Counted from the first letter of the stretch, positions 16,453 to 25,512 are shown. The stretch is DNA of 50,740 bases from Methylobacterium aquaticum (GCF_001043915.1 NZ_LABX01000054.1:1-50740), one strand, 5' to 3'. Made by a program: numbers and translations. Notes: a model not told the origin generated them from the sequence alone.

Positions 16453-18723
16453 GTGCCGATGGTCGCGACCGCCCCCGACGACGAGACGCTGCCGCAATAT
16501 CACATCGAGGCCCAGACCTCGCTGGTCGAGCGCCAGCTGCGCTCGCTCAAGCATGGCGATGCCTTCGCGGTGCTCGATAGCTACGGCGATATCGGCGTCG
16601 TCCCGGGGCCCGAGGGGCTGTACTTCCAGGACACACGCTTCCTGTCCCGCCTGGAGCTGACGGTCGAGGGCCAGCGGCCGATGCTGCTCGGCTCGGTGGT
16701 GCAGGACGACAACGGCGCCCTCTCGGTCGACATGACGACGCCGGACATCCGGCTCGATGCCGGCGACGAGACCAGCATCCCGCGCGAGATCATCGCGCTG
16801 GAGCGGACCAAGTTTCTCTTCCGCGGCACCTGCTACGACCGGATCGGCCTGCGCAACTACGACACCAAGCCCCGCCACCTGCGCGTCTCCCTGACCTTCG
16901 ACGCCGACTTTCGCGATCTGTTCGAGGTGCGCGGCAGCGACCGGGCGCATCGCGGCAAGCGCCGGGTCGAGGTGACGGGGCCCAACGAGGTGACGTTCAC
17001 CTATGACGGCCTCGACGCGCGGCGCCGCACCACCCGCCTGCGCTTCGGCCCCAAGCCGGCGCGGCTCGAGGCGAACAAGGCCGAGTTCGCGGTCAGGCTC
17101 TCGCCCGGCGGGCGCGCCTCGCTCTTCGTGCGGGCGATCTGCGACACGGTCGATCTCGGCCGCGAGGGCGTGGCCGCGGTCGGCAGCGCCCTGCCCTTCA
17201 TCCACGCGGCCTATCCGAGCCCGCGCCGCGAAGACGGCCATCCGAAGGGCGAGGGCATGACCTTCGCGCTCGCCTATCGCGATGCGCGGCGCGACCTGCG
17301 CAAGGCCACCGCCAACATCACCACGATCGAAAGCTCGAACGACCAGTTCAACGAGGCCGCCTGCCGCTCGACGGCCGACCTCTACATGCTGCTCAGCCGC
17401 ACGCCGAACGGCATCTACCCCTATGCGGGCATCCCCTGGTACAGCACGGTCTTCGGCCGCGACGGCATCATCACCGCCATGATGACGCTGTGGATCGACC
17501 CCGAGATCGCCAAGGGCGTTCTCCGCCACCTCGCGGCGACGCAGGCGACGACGGTCGACCCGGCCGCCGACGCCCAGCCCGGCAAGGTCCTGCACGAGAC
17601 CCGCAACGGCGAGATGGCGATCCTCGGCGAGGTGCCGTTCAAACTCTATTACGGCACGATCGACGCGACGCCGCTCTTCGTGATGCTGGCCGGACAATAT
17701 TACGAGCAGACCGGGGATCTCGCGACCATCCGGGCGATCTGGCCCAATCTCCTGGCGGCGCTCACCTGGATCGACGAGTACGGCGACCGGGACAAGGACG
17801 GCTTCGTCGAATACGCCCGTGAGACCGAGAAGGGCCTGGCCAACCAGGGCTGGAAGGACAGCCACGATTCGATCTTCCATGCCGACGGCCGGATGGCGCA
17901 GGGGCCGATCGCCCTGTGCGAAGTCCAGGGCTACGTCTACGCCGCCAAGAAGGGCGCCGCGAAGCTCGCCGGGCTGATGGGCGATCAGGCATTGTCCGAG
18001 CGGCTGAAGGGCGAGGCCGAGCGGCTGCGCAAGGCGTTCGACGAGGCGTTCTTTCTCCCGGAGATCGGCACCTACGCCATCGCGCTCGACGGCGAGAAGC
18101 GCCCCTGCGCCGTGCGCTCCTCGAATGCCGGCCACGCGCTGTTCACCGGGATCGCCTATCCGGAGCGGGCCGAGAGCGTCGCCGCGGTGCTGATGTCGAA
18201 GGACGGATTCAACGGCTGGGGCGTTCGCACGATTGCGGTCGGCGAGGCGCGCTTCAACCCGATGTCGTACCACAACGGCTCGATCTGGCCGCACGACAAC
18301 GCGCTGATCGCGCTGGGCCTCGCCCGCTACGGCCTGAAGGCGGACGCGGCGCGGGTGTTCGAGGGCCAGCACGGCGCCTCGCTCTACCAGGAGGGGCGGC
18401 GGCTGCCGGAGCTGTTCTGCGGCTTCATCCAGCGCAAGCAGCGCGGCCCGACCAACTATCCGGTGGCGTGCAGCCCGCAAGCTTGGGCGGCGGCGGCGCC
18501 CTTCGCATTCCTGGCCGCCTGCCTCGGGCTCGAACTGCGCCACGACCGCAACCGGATCCGCTTCCGCGACCCGATCCTGCCGGCCTTCCTCGACGACGTG
18601 CTGATCCGCAACCTGAAGCTCGGCGACAGCCATGTCGATCTGCTGATCCACCGCCACGGCAGCGACGTGACCGTCAACGTGGTGCGCCGGACCGGCGACG
18701 CGCAAGTTGTTCTTCTGAAGTAG
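16453..18723 (+). CDS. Amylo-alpha-1,6-glucosidase / glycogen-debranching-type glycoside hydrolase
   Basis: This 756-residue cytoplasmic enzyme has its GTG start at 16453, 6 bases after AAGGAG. The N-terminal bacterial debranching-enzyme domain (about 40-250) contains VLDSYGDIG, GLYFQDTRFLSRLEL and FLFRGTCYDRIGLRN. The C-terminal (alpha/alpha)6 barrel (about 300-750) has the substrate-site segments YAGIPWYSTVFGRDGIITA, NQGWKDSHDSIFHADG and SYHNGSIWPHDNALIALGLARYG, where the acidic catalytic residues of this clan lie. It pairs with the GT4 gene upstream and is probably involved in turnover of glycogen or a related glucan. The true substrate is uncertain for this subfamily. Confidence 0.88.
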   Translation: MPMVATAPDDETLPQYHIEAQTSLVERQLRSLKHGDAFAVLDSYGDIGVVPGPEGLYFQDTRFLSRLELTVEGQRPMLLGSVVQDDNGALSVDMTTPDIRLDAGDETSIPREIIALERTKFLFRGTCYDRIGLRNYDTKPRHLRVSLTFDADFRDLFEVRGSDRAHRGKRRVEVTGPNEVTFTYDGLDARRRTTRLRFGPKPARLEANKAEFAVRLSPGGRASLFVRAICDTVDLGREGVAAVGSALPFIHAAYPSPRREDGHPKGEGMTFALAYRDARRDLRKATANITTIESSNDQFNEAACRSTADLYMLLSRTPNGIYPYAGIPWYSTVFGRDGIITAMMTLWIDPEIAKGVLRHLAATQATTVDPAADAQPGKVLHETRNGEMAILGEVPFKLYYGTIDATPLFVMLAGQYYEQTGDLATIRAIWPNLLAALTWIDEYGDRDKDGFVEYARETEKGLANQGWKDSHDSIFHADGRMAQGPIALCEVQGYVYAAKKGAAKLAGLMGDQALSERLKGEAERLRKAFDEAFFLPEIGTYAIALDGEKRPCAVRSSNAGHALFTGIAYPERAESVAAVLMSKDGFNGWGVRTIAVGEARFNPMSYHNGSIWPHDNALIALGLARYGLKADAARVFEGQHGASLYQEGRRLPELFCGFIQRKQRGPTNYPVACSPQAWAAAAPFAFLAACLGLELRHDRNRIRFRDPILPAFLDDVLIRNLKLGDSHVDLLIHRHGSDVTVNVVRRTGDAQVVLLK

Positions 18724-18744
18724 ACTTACTCTTCTGAAGTAGAC
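18711..18744 (+). repeat. 15-bp direct repeat at the glucosidase stop codon
   Basis: TCTTCTGAAGTAGAC occurs at 18711-18725 and again at 18730-18744. Each copy contains the small palindrome CTTCTGAAG. The first copy supplies the TAG stop of the glucosidase gene, the second a TAG in the same sequence context. Confidence 0.7.
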
Positions 18745-18751
18745 ATGCGAT

Positions 18752-18773
18752 GGGCCGGGACATGTCCCGGCCC
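18752..18773. terminator. 22-bp perfect palindrome between convergent genes
   Basis: GGGCCGGGACA (18752-18762) followed directly by its complement TGTCCCGGCCC (18763-18773). It sits between the glucosidase stop and the infC stop, which converge, and TTC follows. It probably works as a bidirectional terminator, though it could also be a protein-binding palindrome. Confidence 0.55.
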
Positions 18774-18875
18774 TTCGATGCTCCCCGCGCGGGTTGGTGT
18801 GAGACGCCCGCGCCCGGAGCGCTCCATGATCCCGTGCCCGCGCTCCCAAAACAGCGCGACGGCGGCACCGTGCCT

Positions 18876-19418
18876 TTAGCGCGGCGCCAGGATCATGATC
18901 ATCTGGCGGCCTTCGAGCTGCGGCTCGCTCTCCACCTTGGCGACTTCCTGCGTCTCGGCCTTGACGCGCTCGAGCAGACGCAGACCCAGATCCTGGTGCG
19001 CCATCTCGCGGCCGCGGAAGCGCAGGGTCACCTTGACCTTGTCGCCTTCCTCGAAGAACCGCTGCACGGCCTTCATCTTGACTTCGTAATCGTGCTTGTC
19101 GATGCCGGGGCGGAGCTTGATCTCCTTGACCTCGACGGTCTTCTGCCGCTTGCGCGCCTCGGCCTGCTTCTTCTGCTCGTTGAAGCGGAAGCGGCCGTAG
19201 TCGAGAAGCTTGCAGACCGGAGGCACGGAGTTCGGCGCGATCTCGACCAGGTCGAGGCCCGCCTCTTCGGCGACCTGCAACGCTTCGAAGAAGCCCATGA
19301 CACCGCGGTTCTGGCCGGTATCGTCGATGAGCTGCACCTCGCGGACGCCGCGGATGTCCCGGTTCGCGCGCGGCCCGTCTTTCTGCGGGGCCGGCATGGC
19401 TCTCATAGGTCTGCGAAT
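18876..19418 (-). CDS. infC: Translation initiation factor IF-3 (inferred AUU start)
   Basis: IF-3 keeps 30S subunits free and checks the start codon and initiator tRNA. Homologues begin near [22 protein letters not shown]. On this strand an ATT at 19418 (Ile-Arg-Arg-Pro) follows GAGGAG by 9 bases and gives 180 residues, exactly the Escherichia coli length, where AUU starts allow IF-3 to repress itself. The first downstream ATG (19406) has no good ribosome site, and the longer GTG reading (to 19493) adds non-homologous sequence. The N-domain ([34 protein letters not shown]) and C-domain ([27 protein letters not shown]) are intact. Confidence 0.93.
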   Translation of the reverse strand: MRRPMRAMPAPQKDGPRANRDIRGVREVQLIDDTGQNRGVMGFFEALQVAEEAGLDLVEIAPNSVPPVCKLLDYGRFRFNEQKKQAEARKRQKTVEVKEIKLRPGIDKHDYEVKMKAVQRFFEEGDKVKVTLRFRGREMAHQDLGLRLLERVKAETQEVAKVESEPQLEGRQMIMILAPR

Positions 19419-19675
19419 GGCTTCATTCTCCTCAATCACGTCGTCCGGCGGCGGCCCGCCGACCGCGTCCCCTCCGGACCGGTCCCGAACCACCGCGCGG
19501 GCATACTCGGGTGTACGCTAGCACCTTGGCGAGATCGCCCGATTTGTCAACTCACGGATGCGAGACTTGGTTGCGGATTGCTGAAAGAAGGGGCAACCTG
19601 ATGGTCCGCATGCCGATTTCCTCGCGGCGTGCCGTCCCGGCCTCCGGGTGCGGGCGCTCTCGCCGCGCCTTGCGC

Positions 19676-20908
19676 TCAGCTCCCCTCCCCCGGGGGCTCC
19701 GCCCCCAGCAGCTCGGCATAGACCGTCAGGGTGTCGGCCAGCATCAGATCGAGGGAGAAATGCGCCTCGACGTGGCGCCGGGCGCGGCGCACCAGGGCGT
19801 CGCGGGCGCTGGCGCCGAGCTGCAACGCCTCGGCGATCGCGCCGGCCAGCGCCTGCGGGTCCCCGGGCGTGACGCGCCAGCCGGTGCGTTCGTGCGCCGC
19901 CACCTCGGGCGGGGCCAGCACCGTCTCCGGCACGGCACCGAGATCCGAGACCACGACCGGCGTGCCGAGAGCCTGGGCCTCGACGGCGGACCGGCCGAAC
20001 GCCTCGGGCTCGGTCGAGGGCACCGCCACCACCGAGGCCGCCCGGTAGGCCGCCGGCATGTCGCTGCAATGCCCGACGCGCTTCACATGGGCCGCAAGAC
20101 CGTGGGCGGCGATCAACGCATCGAGTTCGCGCACATACGCGGTCCGTCCCTGCGGATCGCCCGCCAGCACCACCGTGAACTCGGCGAGACCCTGCGCGCG
20201 CAGGGCCGCCGCCGCCTCGATCAGCACGCGGTGGCCCTTCCAGGGGGTGAGGCGGGCGGCAAGCAGCACCACCCGCTCGTGCGGGGCGACGCCCCAAGCC
20301 CGGCGCAGGGCCTCGACCCGCTGCGGCGCGACCTGGGCGGGCGCGAAGGCGGCGAGATCGGTGCCGCGATGGATCACCCGGACCCTGTCGCCTGCGACCT
20401 GCGGGAAGAGACGCCGGATCGCCGCAGCCGTGAAATGCGAGTTGGCGATCACCACGTCGCCGCGGGCCATCACCGAGTTGTAGAGGAGCTTGGCCGGCGA
20501 GCGGCCGGCATAGCTGCCGTGATAGGTGGTGACGAAGGGGATGCGCAGCCGCCGCGCCGCTCCCAGGGCGACCCAGGCCGGGGCCCGCGAGCGGGCATGG
20601 ATCAAGTCGACCCGCTCCGCCCGGCAGATCCGCATCAGGCGCCCGACATGGAGCGCCATGGCGAAGGGGTTCTTGGACCGCGCCGGGAACGGCACCCAGG
20701 CGCCGCCCTTGGCCTGCAACTCGCCGACGAGGCGCCCACCCTCGGTGGCGACGAGCGCCCGGGCACCGGCGGCGGCGAGCGCCGCCGCCACGTCGACGGC
20801 GGTGCGCTCGGCACCGCCGGCATCCAGCTCCGGGATGATCTGAAGCACGGTGCGGTCCGCCAGCGGGTGGCTCGCGGCCGGGAACGGCGTGGCCTGGCTC
20901 GATGGCAT
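19676..20908 (-). CDS. Glycosyltransferase family 4 (GT-B) protein
   Basis: This is a 410-residue transferase from ATG 20908 (MPSSQATPF); the upstream extension of the frame has shadow-like composition. The N-domain has VLQIIPELDAGGAERTAVDVA, typical of GT4 enzymes that build lipopolysaccharide or capsule, and DLIHARSRAPAWVALGAAR. The C-domain has LLAARLTPWKGHRVLIEAAA, GHCSDMPAAYRAASV, and the donor-binding E-x7-E motif in EPEAFGRSAVEAQALGTPVVVSD. No other envelope genes adjoin it; infC lies downstream on the same strand and a hydrolase gene is divergent. The sugar specificity is unknown. Confidence 0.87.
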   Translation of the reverse strand: MPSSQATPFPAASHPLADRTVLQIIPELDAGGAERTAVDVAAALAAAGARALVATEGGRLVGELQAKGGAWVPFPARSKNPFAMALHVGRLMRICRAERVDLIHARSRAPAWVALGAARRLRIPFVTTYHGSYAGRSPAKLLYNSVMARGDVVIANSHFTAAAIRRLFPQVAGDRVRVIHRGTDLAAFAPAQVAPQRVEALRRAWGVAPHERVVLLAARLTPWKGHRVLIEAAAALRAQGLAEFTVVLAGDPQGRTAYVRELDALIAAHGLAAHVKRVGHCSDMPAAYRAASVVAVPSTEPEAFGRSAVEAQALGTPVVVSDLGAVPETVLAPPEVAAHERTGWRVTPGDPQALAGAIAEALQLGASARDALVRRARRHVEAHFSLDLMLADTLTVYAELLGAEPPGEGS

Positions 20909-21174
20909 GGGACTCCGGGTCAGGGTTCTGATCGCAGCACTCGCGGCATGATGGTGCCTACTCCGCGCAGGGATCGATGAAAGGTTGGCGGGGTGCCGGC
21001 CTGATCTCGCATGGGGCCGCCGGCCGCCCCGGTGTAGAAGCCGGCCGTCACGTCCACGGAAGGACGATGCGCCTGGACGATGCTTCAAGGTCGCCCGACC
21101 GTATTGCGGATCGGTAAACCTTGGCACCGGCCGCCCGCATCCAGAGTTGCATAGGGAATAACGGGGATAACGTC

Positions 21175-21948
21175 ATGCACGAGCACGGAACCGAGACGCC
21201 GCGCCCACCCGCCACGATGCTGCCCGTGGGGAGCCGCCGCCTCGCCACCCTGGTGCGGCCCGGCGCCGGGCCGCCGGTGGTCTGGCTCGGCGGCTTCCGG
21301 TCGGACATGCGCGCCACCAAGGCCGAGGCCCTGGATGCCTGGGCGGCGCGGGCGGGCCGCGCCTTCGTGCGCTTCGACTATACGGGCCACGGCGAATCCG
21401 ACGGCACCTTCGCCGATGGCACGATCTCCGACTGGCTCGCCGATGCGCAGGCGGTCATTGCCGCCCTGGCGCCGCGGCGCCCGATCCTGGTCGGCTCCTC
21501 GATGGGCGGCTGGATCGCCTTGCGGGCTGCCGCACGGGTCCGGCCCGCCGGCCTGGTGCTGATCGCACCGGCGACGGATTTCACGGAAGTGCTGATGTGG
21601 GAGCAGTTCCCCGAGGAGATCCGCCGGCAGGTGATGCAGGACGGGGTGTGGCAGCGCGAGTCGCAATACTCGCCCGAGCCGACGCCGGTGACCCGCGCCC
21701 TGATTGAGGACGGGCGCCGCCATCTCATGCTCGGCGGGCCGATCGATCCGGGTTGCCCGGTGCATATCCTGCAAGGCATGGCGGATCCGGACGTGCCGTG
21801 GCCTCACGCCATGGCGCTCGTCGAGCGGCTGCCCGCGACGGGCGTGGTCCTCACCCTCGTCAAGGAGGGGGATCACCGTCTTTCCGGCCCCGCCGATCTC
21901 GACCGCCTGGTCGCGGCCGTCGAGGGCATCGCGCCCCGGGAGGGCTGA
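21175..21948 (+). CDS. Alpha/beta hydrolase, ABHD10-like esterase/thioesterase
   Basis: This 257-residue alpha/beta hydrolase has its ATG at 21175 after a GGGGA. The lid-proximal start VVWLGGFRSDMRATKAEALD and RFDYTGHGESDGTFADGTISDWLADA match the bacterial relatives of mammalian ABHD10 (a mitochondrial acyl-glucuronide esterase and protein depalmitoylase). The nucleophile elbow is G-S-S109-M-G, the acid is probably D204 in GMADPDVPW, and the histidine is H234 in GDHRLSG. The physiological substrate in bacteria is not known. It is divergent from the GT4 gene. Confidence 0.87.
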   Translation: MHEHGTETPRPPATMLPVGSRRLATLVRPGAGPPVVWLGGFRSDMRATKAEALDAWAARAGRAFVRFDYTGHGESDGTFADGTISDWLADAQAVIAALAPRRPILVGSSMGGWIALRAAARVRPAGLVLIAPATDFTEVLMWEQFPEEIRRQVMQDGVWQRESQYSPEPTPVTRALIEDGRRHLMLGGPIDPGCPVHILQGMADPDVPWPHAMALVERLPATGVVLTLVKEGDHRLSGPADLDRLVAAVEGIAPREG

Positions 21949-22009
21949 GCCTCCCTCAAGCTTCCCCCGGAGGGGCTCGGCACCGTCGGCCGAGCCCCGT
22001 CGGGCGGGC

Positions 22010-22261
22010 TCAGTGCACGCTGACCGCCTGGAGGTCTTGCGCCCAGGCATTGGCGAAGGCGGCGTCGCGGCTGTCGGTGAGCAGGATCGGGGCGCCGCTC
22101 GCCGAGAGCAGGGCGAACAGATCGAGGCCGGGGGTGAGGTCCGGCGCCTGCGGGAAGAGGCGCTTCACCTCCTCCGAGCGCATGGCGCGGACATAGGCGA
22201 CGTGGCCCTCGCCGAGGGCCGCGAGCGCGGACGGATCCAGGTTCAGGGTGGTGTCGGACAT
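22010..22261 (-). CDS. DUF1150 family protein
   Basis: An 83-residue protein from ATG 22261 (MSDTTLNLDPSALAALGEGHVAYVR). The opening LAALGEGHVAYVRAMRSEEV and the closing APILLTDSRDAAFANAWAQDL are the marks of DUF1150, a Rhizobiales-centred family that usually follows a small heat-shock gene, as here. Function is unknown. The conserved pairing suggests it is co-induced with Hsp20, perhaps as an accessory factor; that is inference. Confidence 0.88.
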   Translation of the reverse strand: MSDTTLNLDPSALAALGEGHVAYVRAMRSEEVKRLFPQAPDLTPGLDLFALLSASGAPILLTDSRDAAFANAWAQDLQAVSVH

Positions 22262-22351
22262 GATGCGCCCTCCTCTCACAGGCAGCAGGACGAGGATCGG
22301 ATCGGGCCCCGAAGCGGCCGACCGATCAGTGCAAAAGGGATATGGGAACGA

Positions 22352-22786
22352 TCACCCGGCATCGCGCGCCCCGATGTCGATCCGTCGCACGATGCGCTCC
22401 GGTTCGGGCCGGGCGAGGTCGATCGACAGCAGGCCGTTCGACAAGTCGGCGCCCAGAACCTCCATGCCGTCGGCGAGCAGGAAGGCGCGCTGAAACTGCC
22501 GGGCGGCGATGCCCCGGTGCAGGAAGGTCCGGCTCTTGTCGTCGGCCTGCCGGCCGCGGACGATGAGCTGGCTCTCCTCCAAGGTCACGTCGAGCTGATC
22601 GCGGGTGAAGCCGGCCACCGCCAGGGTGATGCGCAGCCGCTCCGGCTCGCGCTCGGTGCGGGGCAGGCGCTCGATGTTGTAGGGCGGATAGCCGTCATTG
22701 GCGGCCTTGGCGACGCGGTCGAGCGCCTGCTCGATCTCGTCGAAGCCCAGCAGGAACGGATGCCCGAACGGCGAAGGACGCGTCAT
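22352..22786 (-). CDS. Small heat-shock protein (Hsp20/IbpA-like)
   Basis: This 144-residue ATP-independent holdase binds unfolding proteins until DnaK/ClpB can act. The ATG at 22786 (MTRPSPFGHPFLLGFDEIEQAL) matches IbpA-type N-termini. The alpha-crystallin domain runs about 38-130 (PPYNIERL, LRITLAVAGFTRDQLDVTLEESQLIVRG, FLHRGIAARQFQRAFLLADGMEV, GLLSIDL). The A-x-x-x-GLL core is intact and a short C-terminal tail contains RRIDI, an I-x-I-like oligomerisation motif. It is followed 90 bases later by the DUF1150 gene. A hairpin covers the probable ribosome site. Confidence 0.93.
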   Translation of the reverse strand: MTRPSPFGHPFLLGFDEIEQALDRVAKAANDGYPPYNIERLPRTEREPERLRITLAVAGFTRDQLDVTLEESQLIVRGRQADDKSRTFLHRGIAARQFQRAFLLADGMEVLGADLSNGLLSIDLARPEPERIVRRIDIGARDAG

Positions 22787-22794
22787 GGTGTCGG

Positions 22795-22821
22795 CGAAGC
22801 CCTGTTGCGGAGGCACTTCGT
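22795..22821 (-). promoter_or_regulatory. Hairpin over the hsp20 ribosome site (candidate RNA thermometer)
   Basis: In the mRNA sense, CGAAG (ending strand position 22817) can pair with CTTCG (22799-22795) around a loop that includes CAACAGGG. This would partly hide the only Shine-Dalgarno-like stretch nine bases before the ATG at 22786. Small heat-shock genes of Rhizobiales are often controlled by ROSE-type thermometers, but the U(U/C)GCU ROSE motif is not clearly present here. Confidence 0.25.
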
Positions 22822-22982
22822 AGGCTGTCCGGGCCCGCATCCGCAGCGCCCGACGGGGCCGACCGCAACTCCGCCGGCCCGTCCCGGGATATGAGGGGCG
22901 CGACGTCCCGCATCAAGGGCAGGGCCCCGCCTCGCGGGGGGCTGTCCGGGGATAGGGATGGCGCGGCTGGGCCGGGGGGCCT

Positions 22983-23636
22983 TCAGCGCTGCAACGCTCC
23001 GGTGAGACGCTGGCTGATGCGCGCCCGGAGCGCACTCGGCAGCTCCAGGTCGACGAGGCGCCAGGTCCAGCCCCGCAGCCGCAGCCGCAGGCGGAAGCGG
23101 TTCTCGATCGGCCGGTCGGGCGGGTAGCTCACCACCATGCCGCGGAAGCCCCGCGGCTCGGCCGAGCGGAACAGGGCGAAGAGCTGGCCGAATGTCGAGG
23201 CGTTCAGGCCGAGGCCGTCCTTCTTCGAGGCATCCCGGGAGGTGGCCGTCGTGTCGCCGGGCGCGTCCTCGCGGGGGCCGCTCTCCCGGGCGAGGCCGGC
23301 ACGCACCGGCCAGCCGTCGTCGAGGAGGTCGATCAAGGTCTCGGGCGTGACGAGGGACTCGACGAGCGGCCCGGCCAGCGCTCCGCTCGCCTCGGTCAGG
23401 ATGGTGCGCTCGCGAAGCGACAGGTCGCGGCGGGCCGCGATGGCGTCGACCGCCGCGGCGTGGGCCTGCCGGGTCAGTGACAGCCGCAGGGTGCGGAAGT
23501 TCACCCGCCGCTCCAGGGTCGCCGTGTCGTGCGCCCGCACCGCCTGCGAGATGCGGTAGAGCGCGACATAGGGCGAGGCGCCGTAGCCGAACCACAGGAG
23601 CAGGATCGCCAGGCCCGCGAGCCACCAGCGCGTCAT
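22983..23636 (-). CDS. DUF2939 family protein, membrane anchored
   Basis: This 217-residue protein starts with one hydrophobic helix (MTRWWLAGLAILLLWFGYGASPYVALYRI), the typical DUF2939 opening. The rest is periplasmic: VRAHDTATLERRVNF, VNFRTLRLSLTRQ, then GPLVESLVTPETLIDLL, and a closing beta-rich part (RFRLRLRLRGWTWRLVDLELP). Function is unknown; the pattern suggests a small exported domain tethered to the inner membrane. It lies 34 bases after rppH on the same strand and may be the last gene of that block. Confidence 0.8.
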   Translation of the reverse strand: MTRWWLAGLAILLLWFGYGASPYVALYRISQAVRAHDTATLERRVNFRTLRLSLTRQAHAAAVDAIAARRDLSLRERTILTEASGALAGPLVESLVTPETLIDLLDDGWPVRAGLARESGPREDAPGDTTATSRDASKKDGLGLNASTFGQLFALFRSAEPRGFRGMVVSYPPDRPIENRFRLRLRLRGWTWRLVDLELPSALRARISQRLTGALQR

Positions 23637-23670
23637 CGGGATGTGCGGGCGCGAGGATGCACGAGGCCGG

Positions 23671-24204
23671 TCACGCCGGGCGTGCGAGGTGGGCGAAGGC
23701 GGCGATCACCTGCTCGTAGACCGGACGCTTGAACGGGATGACCAGAGCGGCGAGGTTGGCCAGTGGCTCCCAGCGCCAGCCGTCGAACTCCGCCTTGTGG
23801 GCGCCGCCGCCCGGCCGCAGGATGTCGATCTCGCGCTCATCGCCCTCGAACGCGAAGGCGAACCACTTCTGGGTCTGGCCGCGGAAACGTCCCTTCCAGG
23901 GCTTGCCCTCGGCGAAGGTCGGCAGATCGTAGGAGTACCAGCCCGGCGCCTCGGCGAGGAAGCGGACCGAGGCGGGGGCGACGTTGGTCTCCTCGTAAAG
24001 CTCGCGCAGGGCGGCGTCCCGCGGCGCCTCGCCCTCGTCGATGCCGCCCTGCGGCATCTGCCAGGCATGGGCGCCGAGATCGGCCGACTCGTGCCGCCGG
24101 TGGCCGGCAAAAACCAGTCCGGCGCGGTTGAACAGGGCGATGCCGACGCAAGGCCGGTAGGGAAGGCCGGCCAGCGCGGCCTCGGGACGGTGAAGCGATG
24201 CCAT
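23671..24204 (-). CDS. rppH: RNA pyrophosphohydrolase (Nudix)
   Basis: RppH removes pyrophosphate from the 5' end of transcripts, opening them to RNase E decay. The 177-residue product has [19 protein letters not shown] at the N-terminus and the Nudix box [23 protein letters not shown], with the metal-binding REL-x-EE intact. The RppH-specific end follows: [25 protein letters not shown] and [16 protein letters not shown]. It lies downstream of the divergent polysaccharide deacetylase gene, the order commonly seen in alphaproteobacteria. Confidence 0.95.
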   Translation of the reverse strand: MASLHRPEAALAGLPYRPCVGIALFNRAGLVFAGHRRHESADLGAHAWQMPQGGIDEGEAPRDAALRELYEETNVAPASVRFLAEAPGWYSYDLPTFAEGKPWKGRFRGQTQKWFAFAFEGDEREIDILRPGGGAHKAEFDGWRWEPLANLAALVIPFKRPVYEQVIAAFAHLARPA

Positions 24205-24318
24205 GGGGCAACCTTAAAGCAAATTTCCGTGAAGGGGACCGGACACCTCGCGGAAAATGCCGCATCAGGACGGCAAGAGAGAGGCCAGGGAGCAACCAGG
24301 GACGCGAGGCGGACGAGG

Positions 24319-25512
24319 TCAGGCGCCGGACCGCAGGGCCCGGCTCGCCGGGACCAGCAGGATGCCGCGGGATTCGAGATCGCGCGACCAGCGGGCGATC
24401 CGGTCGATGGAGAGCGGCAGGGCGGTGGCCGAGCCGAGGGCGAAGCCCGACTTGCGCGCCGCCTCCTCCAGCCGGGCGAGTTCGCGGTCGATCGTGTCCG
24501 GGCGCGGCACCGCGTCGACGACGATCTCGGCCCGGGCCACCGGCGCCTTGACCTTGCGGCCGACATCGCGGGCCAGCGAGCGCGGCGAGGTCCCGTCGTC
24601 GAGGAAGCCGAGGCCGCGGGCGCCGATCTCGCGCAGGACCGGTTCCAGAGCGGCGGCCTCGCTGGTGAGGCGGGCGCCCATGAAATTCATCACCGCGACG
24701 GCGCCCGGCACCCGGGCGAGCACGAAGGCCAAGCGGTCGAGATTCTCGGCGGGCTTGGAGCCCGCCAGCAGGGTCTGGGGACCGGGATCGTTGTCGGGAT
24801 AGTCGAACGGCTCCATCGGCGCCTGAACCAGCACCTCGTGCCCGGCCTCGCGGGCGCGGGCGGCGCTGCGGGCGACGTCGGTGCCGTAGGGCGCGAAGGC
24901 CAGGGAGATGGCCGGGGCCAAGCGCTGCACCGCGTCCTGGGTCGCCGCCTGGCCGATGCCGAGGCCCGAGACCACGAGGGCGATGCGGCCCGCCACGGGC
25001 CCGCCCCGCTCCAGGCCGGACGCCTCCGGGCGGGCATAGACGTCGAGGGCCCGCGCGCCGTCCGGGCCGATCTTCGGCAGGGTGCCGTAGCGGCCGCGCT
25101 CGGCGAGGCGCGGATCGGGGGCGGGGCTGAGCTGGACTGGGCCGTTGCCCGGGACCCGGATCACCACCGAATCCGGCACGCTGGTGCCGTCCGGCCGGCT
25201 CACCGCAACGCCCGAGGCCCGCTCGATCTCACCGGCGGTGCGGCTTGCGGGATCGGGCCTACTCGGCACCGACGGTTCCGGCACCGGGGCGCTCGCCGCC
25301 CGCATCTCGATCGTGGCGATCGCGTAGGGCTCGCCCGCCAGCGGATCGTCGCCGAAGGCCAGGAAGGCGGCGAGCGCCAGGACGCTCACGCCGAGGAGGG
25401 CGGCGGCGACCGCGCGGGGTCGCAGGGCGGCGCGCCAGTGCCGAACACGGGCGGTCGCTTCGCCCCTCAGCCCGAGGGGACGGGTCAGGATGGTGTCGGA
25501 CGCGAGCGGCAC
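24319..25512 (-). CDS. Divergent polysaccharide deacetylase family protein
   Basis: This 397-residue protein has an N-terminal cytoplasmic Arg-rich part, one membrane helix (about 39-57, AALLGVSVLALAAFLAF), a Pro/Ala-rich periplasmic linker, and a NodB-like domain from about 165. That domain has IALVVSGLGIGQA, LAFAPYGTDV, HEVLVQAPMEPFDYPDNDPG, VMNFMGARLTSEAAALEP and GLGFLDDGTSPRS. The canonical NodB metal triad is altered in this divergent family, so activity is uncertain. It follows envC-ctpA, as in other Rhizobiales, and is probably linked to cell-wall or envelope remodelling. A terminator-like hairpin separates it from ctpA. Confidence 0.88.
   Translation of the reverse strand: MPLASDTILTRPLGLRGEATARVRHWRAALRPRAVAAALLGVSVLALAAFLAFGDDPLAGEPYAIATIEMRAASAPVPEPSVPSRPDPASRTAGEIERASGVAVSRPDGTSVPDSVVIRVPGNGPVQLSPAPDPRLAERGRYGTLPKIGPDGARALDVYARPEASGLERGGPVAGRIALVVSGLGIGQAATQDAVQRLAPAISLAFAPYGTDVARSAARAREAGHEVLVQAPMEPFDYPDNDPGPQTLLAGSKPAENLDRLAFVLARVPGAVAVMNFMGARLTSEAAALEPVLREIGARGLGFLDDGTSPRSLARDVGRKVKAPVARAEIVVDAVPRPDTIDRELARLEEAARKSGFALGSATALPLSIDRIARWSRDLESRGILLVPASRALRSGA

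Noticed and set aside
19511..20980. 489-residue plus-strand frame opposite the second glycosyltransferase
   Set aside because: Antisense to a convincing GT4 enzyme with intact donor motif; Arg/Gly/His-rich and without domains.
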